Source of the DNA: Pseudomonas sp.
GTDB lineage: Bacteria > Pseudomonadota > Gammaproteobacteria > Pseudomonadales > Pseudomonadaceae
Length of the DNA stretch: 7,442 nucleotides
Direction of reading: 5' to 3'
NCBI GenBank assembly: GCA_003488145.1
Contig: DNMQ01000471.1
Coordinates: forward strand, 1,057-8,498
Shown here one piece after another: positions 7,182-7,442 of this stretch. The first letter of the stretch is position 1. The number at the start of each line of letters is the position of its first letter. Position numbers and translations under genes: made by a program. Below the pieces are notes generated by a model. It worked only from the letters and a program-made list of their open reading frames with translations, made no database searches and was not told where the DNA came from.

Positions 7182-7442
7182 TCAGGCCAGATAACCACCG
7201 TCGACGTTCAGTGACACACCGGTGGTGTAGCTGGACGCGTCGCTGGCCAGGTAGAGCACCGCACCGGCCATTTCGCTCGGCTGGGCGACCCTGCTCAACG
7301 GGATGTGCTGCAGTGCCATCTCCAGGATGGACTCGTTCTTGACCAGCGCTGAGGCGAATTTGGTATCGGTCAGGCCTGGCAGCAGCGCATTGCAGCGAAT
7401 ACCGAACTGCGCGCATTCCTTGGCGAAGGCCTTGGTCATGTT
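7182..7442 (-). CDS. Short-chain dehydrogenase/reductase, C-terminal fragment (gene continues past window)
   Basis: The final 86 codons of a classical SDR are present; the frame is still open at base 7442. Visible family features, in order, are the helix after the catalytic Tyr/Lys (NMTKAFAKECAQFGIRCN), the post-catalytic Pro-Gly loop (ALLPGLTDTKFA), the helix PSEMAGAVLYLASD before the last strand, and the closing GVSLNVDGGY. The latter is the end typical of FabG-like SDRs. The Rossmann TGxxxGxG motif and the YxxxK catalytic pair lie outside the window, so neither activity nor cofactor can be read. These enzymes are NAD(P)(H)-dependent oxidoreductases of the cytoplasm, with substrates that cannot be predicted from this end. 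It converges on the membrane protein gene and shares its terminator. From memory, P. aeruginosa has an SDR (PA1827) in the same place. Confidence 0.9.
   Translation of the reverse strand, partial: NMTKAFAKECAQFGIRCNALLPGLTDTKFASALVKNESILEMALQHIPLSRVAQPSEMAGAVLYLASDASSYTTGVSLNVDGGYLA

Overview
This looks like conserved core chromosome from a Pseudomonas-type gammaproteobacterium (Pseudomonas sensu lato, possibly the stutzeri/mendocina side). The DNA is GC-rich with strongly G/C-ending codons. The gene content and order match, from memory, the P. aeruginosa PA1818-PA1827 neighbourhood (ldcA, crotonase, fimL, nudC, TSUP permease, small membrane protein, SDR). I see no insertion sequence, prophage, CRISPR array, tRNA or rRNA.

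Layout, left to right. (1) 1-1986 (+): most of a PLP-dependent basic amino acid decarboxylase of the lysine decarboxylase type; the N-terminus is outside the window. (2) A 180-bp gap with a candidate promoter. (3) 2167-5529 (+): a compact three-gene unit. It contains a crotonase-fold enzyme carrying the three acidic residues of dienoyl-CoA isomerases, then fimL (type IV pilus/cAMP regulator), then nudC (NADH pyrophosphatase/NAD-cap RNA hydrolase). The gaps are 37 bp and a 1-bp stop/start overlap. (4) 5497-6282 (-): a TSUP-family (TauE/SafE, YfcA-like) membrane permease whose 3' end overlaps the 3' end of nudC by 33 bp. (5) A 194-bp divergent intergenic region. (6) 6477-7124 (+): an uncharacterised protein with two membrane helices. 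(7) A strong symmetric bidirectional terminator at 7137-7168. (8) 7182-7442 (-): the C-terminal part of a short-chain dehydrogenase/reductase that continues past the right edge.

Functionally this is mostly housekeeping. The decarboxylase makes a diamine from a basic amino acid. The middle unit co-encodes fatty-acid-type acyl-CoA isomerisation, surface-motility/cAMP signalling and NAD(H)/NAD-RNA turnover. That is a curious grouping, and its translational coupling is the most interesting point of the window. I found no convincing undescribed system such as a defence island or new mobile element. The least understood gene is the small membrane protein at 6477-7124, and the best biological question is why fimL is coupled to nudC and a dienoyl-CoA isomerase.
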